Shown here: positions 61,752-64,000 of the stretch, one piece after another
How the letters are laid out: the number at the start of each line of letters is the position of its first letter
How positions within the stretch are numbered: position 1 is the stretch's first letter
NCBI RefSeq assembly: GCF_002270055.1
Contig: NZ_NIBG01000015.1
Span: 40,294 to 104,293 of the forward strand
Direction: 5' to 3'
Source: Anaeromicrobium sediminis
Lineage (GTDB): Bacteria > Bacillota > Clostridia > Peptostreptococcales > Thermotaleaceae
Length of the DNA stretch: 64,000 nucleotides
Translations under genes and position numbers: made by a program
The notes under the pieces: model-generated
What the model was told of the DNA's origin: nothing
Databases searched by the model: none
What the model saw: only the letters and a program-made list of their open reading frames with translations

Positions 61752-63119
61752 ATGAAAATAGAAGAAGTATCTGGCAAGTTGAAGAAATTGAGTAAAAAAC
61801 AGAAAATTGGTTTAATAGGAACTTTAAGTTTATGTTTAATACTTATGTCTACTTTTCTTTATATAAATAGCATGGCCTTCGAAGTAAAGTCTAATGGGAA
61901 AACCATTGCAATCGTTAAAGAAAAAGAAGATTTCCAAATGGCATTGGAAAGTGTTAAAGAAAATATGTTTAAAGCCTATGGAAAGAAAATTGTATTTGAT
62001 GAGGTCATAACTTATGAAAGAGTGAAAGTAGATAAAGAAAAAATAGCAGATTTACAAGGAATAAAGAAAGCTATTTTAAGAAATATAAACTTAGAAGTTA
62101 TGGCAAGTGGTATATGGGTGGATGATAAGTGTGTTGTGGCATTGTCTACCAAATCACAAGCTGAAGAAGTTTTAAAAGAAATTAAGTCTATGTATAAGCC
62201 AGATGAAAAAGCTAAAGTTGAAAAATATGATTATGCAGAAAATATTAAGATAGATAAAGTTCAGATTAAAGGATCAGAAGTTAAAGATGTGAATGAAGCT
62301 ATAAGTCTTATATTAAAGGGAACTGATGAGGAGAAAACTCATAAAGTTGAAAAGGGCGAAAGCTTTTGGACTATAGCTAAAAAATATAAAATAAGTGTTG
62401 AAGATTTAACTAAAGCCAACATGGATGTTAAACCAGAAAAATTACAAATAGGCCAAAGTATTAGTTTAATAGTTCCTAAGGCTCTTTTAACAGTAGAAAC
62501 TATAACAAATACTACCTTCGAGAAGAAGATACCTTATGAGGTAGAATTTGAAGATACATCAGCCCTTTATAAGGGTGAAAAGAAAGTAAAGAAAAAGGGG
62601 AAGAATGGTGTAAAAGAAGTTCTAGCTCAAGTAGTAACACAAAATGGTATTCAAGTGGCCATGAATGTGGTTAGTGAAAATGTAGTATCAAGTCCAGTGA
62701 CTCAAATTGTATTAAAGGGAACTAAAAAGGTTCCACCAAGGATAGGTACAGGTACATTTATAAAACCTACTAGAGGAAGATTGTCCTCTAAGTTTGGTTG
62801 GAGATGGGGAAGAAGACATACGGGAATAGATATAGCTGCCCCTTATGGTACACCAGTTATAGCTGCAGATGGAGGTAAAGTTACTTTTTCTGGATGGAAG
62901 AGTGGATATGGTTATTTAGTAATAATAGACCATGGATCTAATACGGTAACTTATTATGCTCATAATAGTAAGCTATTAGTTAAAAAGGGTCAAAAGGTAT
63001 TTAAGGGACAAAAGATTGCCCTAGTAGGAAGTACGGGAAGAAGTACTGGACCTCATGTTCACTTTGAAGTGAGAAAGAATAAGGTTCCTGTAAATCCATT
63101 AAAATATGTAAAATATTAA
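61752..63119 (+). CDS. LysM-G5-M23 peptidoglycan endopeptidase
   Basis: This 455-aa protein has one N-terminal membrane helix (residues ~20-38), a LysM repeat (THKVEKGESFWTIAKKYKISVEDLTKAN, near 195-240), a G5 domain (VETITNTTFEKKIPYEVEFEDTSALYKGEKKVKKKG) and a C-terminal M23 peptidase (HTGIDIAAPYGTPVIAADGGKV, then GRSTGPHVHFEVRK). The metal ligands H and D in HTGIDIA and HxH in HVHFE are intact, so it should cut cell-wall peptides. A likely role is wall remodelling in growth or sporulation; it is also near the M1 peptidase. Confidence 0.94.
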   Translation: MKIEEVSGKLKKLSKKQKIGLIGTLSLCLILMSTFLYINSMAFEVKSNGKTIAIVKEKEDFQMALESVKENMFKAYGKKIVFDEVITYERVKVDKEKIADLQGIKKAILRNINLEVMASGIWVDDKCVVALSTKSQAEEVLKEIKSMYKPDEKAKVEKYDYAENIKIDKVQIKGSEVKDVNEAISLILKGTDEEKTHKVEKGESFWTIAKKYKISVEDLTKANMDVKPEKLQIGQSISLIVPKALLTVETITNTTFEKKIPYEVEFEDTSALYKGEKKVKKKGKNGVKEVLAQVVTQNGIQVAMNVVSENVVSSPVTQIVLKGTKKVPPRIGTGTFIKPTRGRLSSKFGWRWGRRHTGIDIAAPYGTPVIAADGGKVTFSGWKSGYGYLVIIDHGSNTVTYYAHNSKLLVKKGQKVFKGQKIALVGSTGRSTGPHVHFEVRKNKVPVNPLKYVKY

Positions 63120-63130
63120 TATTAAAATAA

Positions 63131-63164
63131 TAATAAACCGTTTCCAGATGGAGACGGTTTATTA
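63131..63164. terminator. Bidirectional hairpin terminator
   Basis: TAATAAACCGT and ACGGTTTATTA with a 12-base loop, between convergent genes. A near copy lies at 63781-63814. Confidence 0.8.
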
Positions 63165-63196
63165 GATTTTATAGTTTTTTAGAAATTTATTATTTA

Positions 63197-63694
63197 TTAA
63201 TGATCACATTTCTTTTCGCATTTCTTTTCACATTTCTTTTCGCATTTCTTTTCGCATTTCTTTTCGCATTTCTTCTTACATTTCTTCTTACATTTCTTTC
63301 TGCATTTCTTTCTGCATTTCTTTATACATCTTTTTATACATCTCTTTATGCATTTTTTTATACATTTCTTTATACATCTCTTTATACAGTCATCGTCTTC
63401 GTCTTCATCATCATCGTCTTCATCATCATCGTCTTCATCATCATCGTCTTCGTCTTCGTCATCATCGTCTTCATCATCATCGTCTTCATCTTCATAGTCT
63501 TCATCATCATCGTCTTCATCTTCATAGTCTTCATTTTCATAGTCTTCATTTTCATAGTCTTCTATATATTCATCAATGCATTCATCAATACATTCTTCTA
63601 TGAAGTCTTCTATGCAGTCTTTTATACATTCTTTTAAACATTTTTTTTCACATTTTCTCATACATTTTTTATATGGTTTATGATGCTTAGTCAA
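63197..63694 (-). CDS. Low-complexity block-charged CxxxC repeat protein
   Basis: This 165-aa protein starts at TTG 63694, 8 bases after AAGGAGG. The N-terminal part repeats K/E-K-x-C with Cys every fourth residue (positions 11, 15, 19, 23, 27); from residue ~31 Cys is partly replaced by Phe/Tyr. A purely Asp/Glu/Tyr block (~45-102) follows. The C-terminal ~64 residues are sixteen tetrapeptides xxxC, first I-K-K/R-C, then K-K-K-C, then E-K-K-C. About 23 Cys in total. No known domain. It may be a spore-coat or metal-binding protein; a SigK-like promoter (CATATAAT at 63721-63728 on the minus strand, AC 16 bases upstream) would fit a coat role. Confidence 0.78.
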   Translation of the reverse strand: MTKHHKPYKKCMRKCEKKCLKECIKDCIEDFIEECIDECIDEYIEDYENEDYENEDYEDEDDDDEDYEDEDDDDEDDDDEDEDDDDEDDDDEDDDDEDEDDDCIKRCIKKCIKKCIKRCIKRCIKKCRKKCRKKCKKKCKKKCEKKCEKKCEKKCEKKCEKKCDH

Positions 63695-63780
63695 ATTTAA
63701 AACCTCCTTCCTTTTGGTTCATTATATGTTTGTCCTTCAATAGTGTTACAGACTTACAAAAATATTAAGAAGGGAGAAAA

Positions 63781-63814
63781 TAATAAACTGCCTCTATATG
63801 GAGACAGTTTATTA
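63781..63814. terminator. Hairpin terminator, near-duplicate of 63131
   Basis: TAATAAACTGC and complementary arm with a loop like that at 63131. It would terminate the partial gene at the right edge. Confidence 0.7.
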
Positions 63815-63836
63815 GGTTTTATCTGTCGTCTATTTT

Positions 63837-64000
63837 TTAACCCCTTAAAATGATATTTTCATCCCAAGAGCTGCTACATCCTATTCCTGAGTCACTTTCA
63901 CTTTTAATCGGGTAGAACTTCTATTTTTGAACCTCTTAAAATGGTATCTTGCTGCCAAGTACCTGTACATCCTAATCCTGAGTCGCTTTCACATTCAATT
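63837..64000 (-). pseudogene. C-terminal part of a repeat protein with a frameshift
   Basis: On the minus strand the frame from the edge reads ESDSGLGCTGTWQQDTILRGSKIEVLP and stops at 63904-63906. A second copy of the motif (ESDSGIGCSSSWDENIILRG) follows in another frame and ends at 63837-63839. Removing one C from CCC near 63910 would join the two repeats as LPIKSESDSG. So it is either a recent frameshift or a sequencing error. The family is not recognised; the motif ESDSGxGC...W...ILRG is repeated. The gene extends right of the window. Confidence 0.55.

Noticed and set aside
63200..63637. 145-codon + strand ORF opposite the CxxxC gene
   Set aside because: It is a low-complexity mirror of the repeats on the minus strand (Phe/Leu/Ile only), has no ribosome-binding site, and is explained by the codon bias of the real gene.
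1..64000. CRISPR arrays, prophage, transposase, conjugation or restriction genes
   Set aside because: No regularly spaced direct repeats with unique spacers and no phage, transposase or restriction-type protein were found in the window.

Overview
The window is a visibly AT-rich stretch with the conserved gene order found near the replication origin of spore-forming Clostridia: mnmG-rsmG-noc-parA-parB at the left, then rpsF-ssb-rpsR, a GdpP-type phosphodiesterase, rplI, dnaB and purA. Sporulation-linked genes (yyaC, a CotF-like coat protein, prkA-yhbH-spoVR), selenium genes (yedF and a DUF3343 partner) and several sodium/proton or amino-acid type transporters point to a spore-forming, selenium-using, amino-acid-fermenting anaerobe (Alkaliphilus/Tissierellia-like; the genus cannot be fixed from sequence reading alone). 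Most genes run on the + strand, as expected for one arm leading away from oriC.

Layout. 1-5.3 kb: end of mnmG, rsmG, an inverted repeat carrying DnaA boxes, noc, parAB, a small DnaA-domain-I-like protein, and two parS sites, one of them inside the parB terminator. 5.3-13.1 kb: housekeeping genes (cysteine desulfurase family, DUF4446, YkuS, YyaC, aroE-aroQ, AtoE-type fatty acid transporter, GDPD, glycerate kinase). 13.1-22.3 kb: a 5'-truncated DUF5714 gene, a third parS, coat protein, PPC-domain protein, plsC, Ca/Na exchanger, and prkA-yhbH-spoVR. 22.6-27 kb: a sigma-54 activator, then alanine dehydrogenase behind a textbook -24/-12 promoter, then an NhaC transporter. 27.3-33.3 kb: YkvI, SpoIIE-type phosphatase, DUF5711, CvpA, yedF-DUF3343, mscS, DUF951. 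33.4-43.6 kb: rpsF-ssb-rpsR, MazG-like, YybS, gdpP, rplI, dnaB, a ferritin-like protein, a fourth parS, a GNAT enzyme, a tiny selenoprotein, purA.

44.1-57.4 kb is the accessory metabolic region: an opine-dehydrogenase-family enzyme, a DctQMP TRAP transporter, and a divergent sigma-54 activator facing an operon (SDR dehydrogenase, two divergent GcvPA/GcvPB-like decarboxylase subunits, a COG3199 NAD-kinase-like protein) and a second NhaC transporter. This looks like an inducible catabolic pathway with an unknown substrate. 57.6-64 kb: tRNA-Thr and tRNA-Lys, DnaD/DnaI-like primosome proteins, an M1 peptidase, a LysM-G5-M23 endopeptidase, a striking Cys-every-fourth-residue low-complexity protein, and the frameshifted end of a repeat protein.

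The most notable signals are: (1) a DUF1858-type redox protein whose CxxC is CxxU, encoded by an in-frame TGA with a SECIS-like hairpin just downstream; (2) five copies of a roughly 170-base structured intergenic element, all on the + strand, each starting in the T-run of the upstream gene's terminator and ending in its own terminator, with compensatory base changes in the stems; (3) the divergent GcvP-like operon under apparent sigma-54 control; (4) the block-charged CxxxC protein; (5) the stand-alone DnaA-domain-I-like gene lodged among parS sites.
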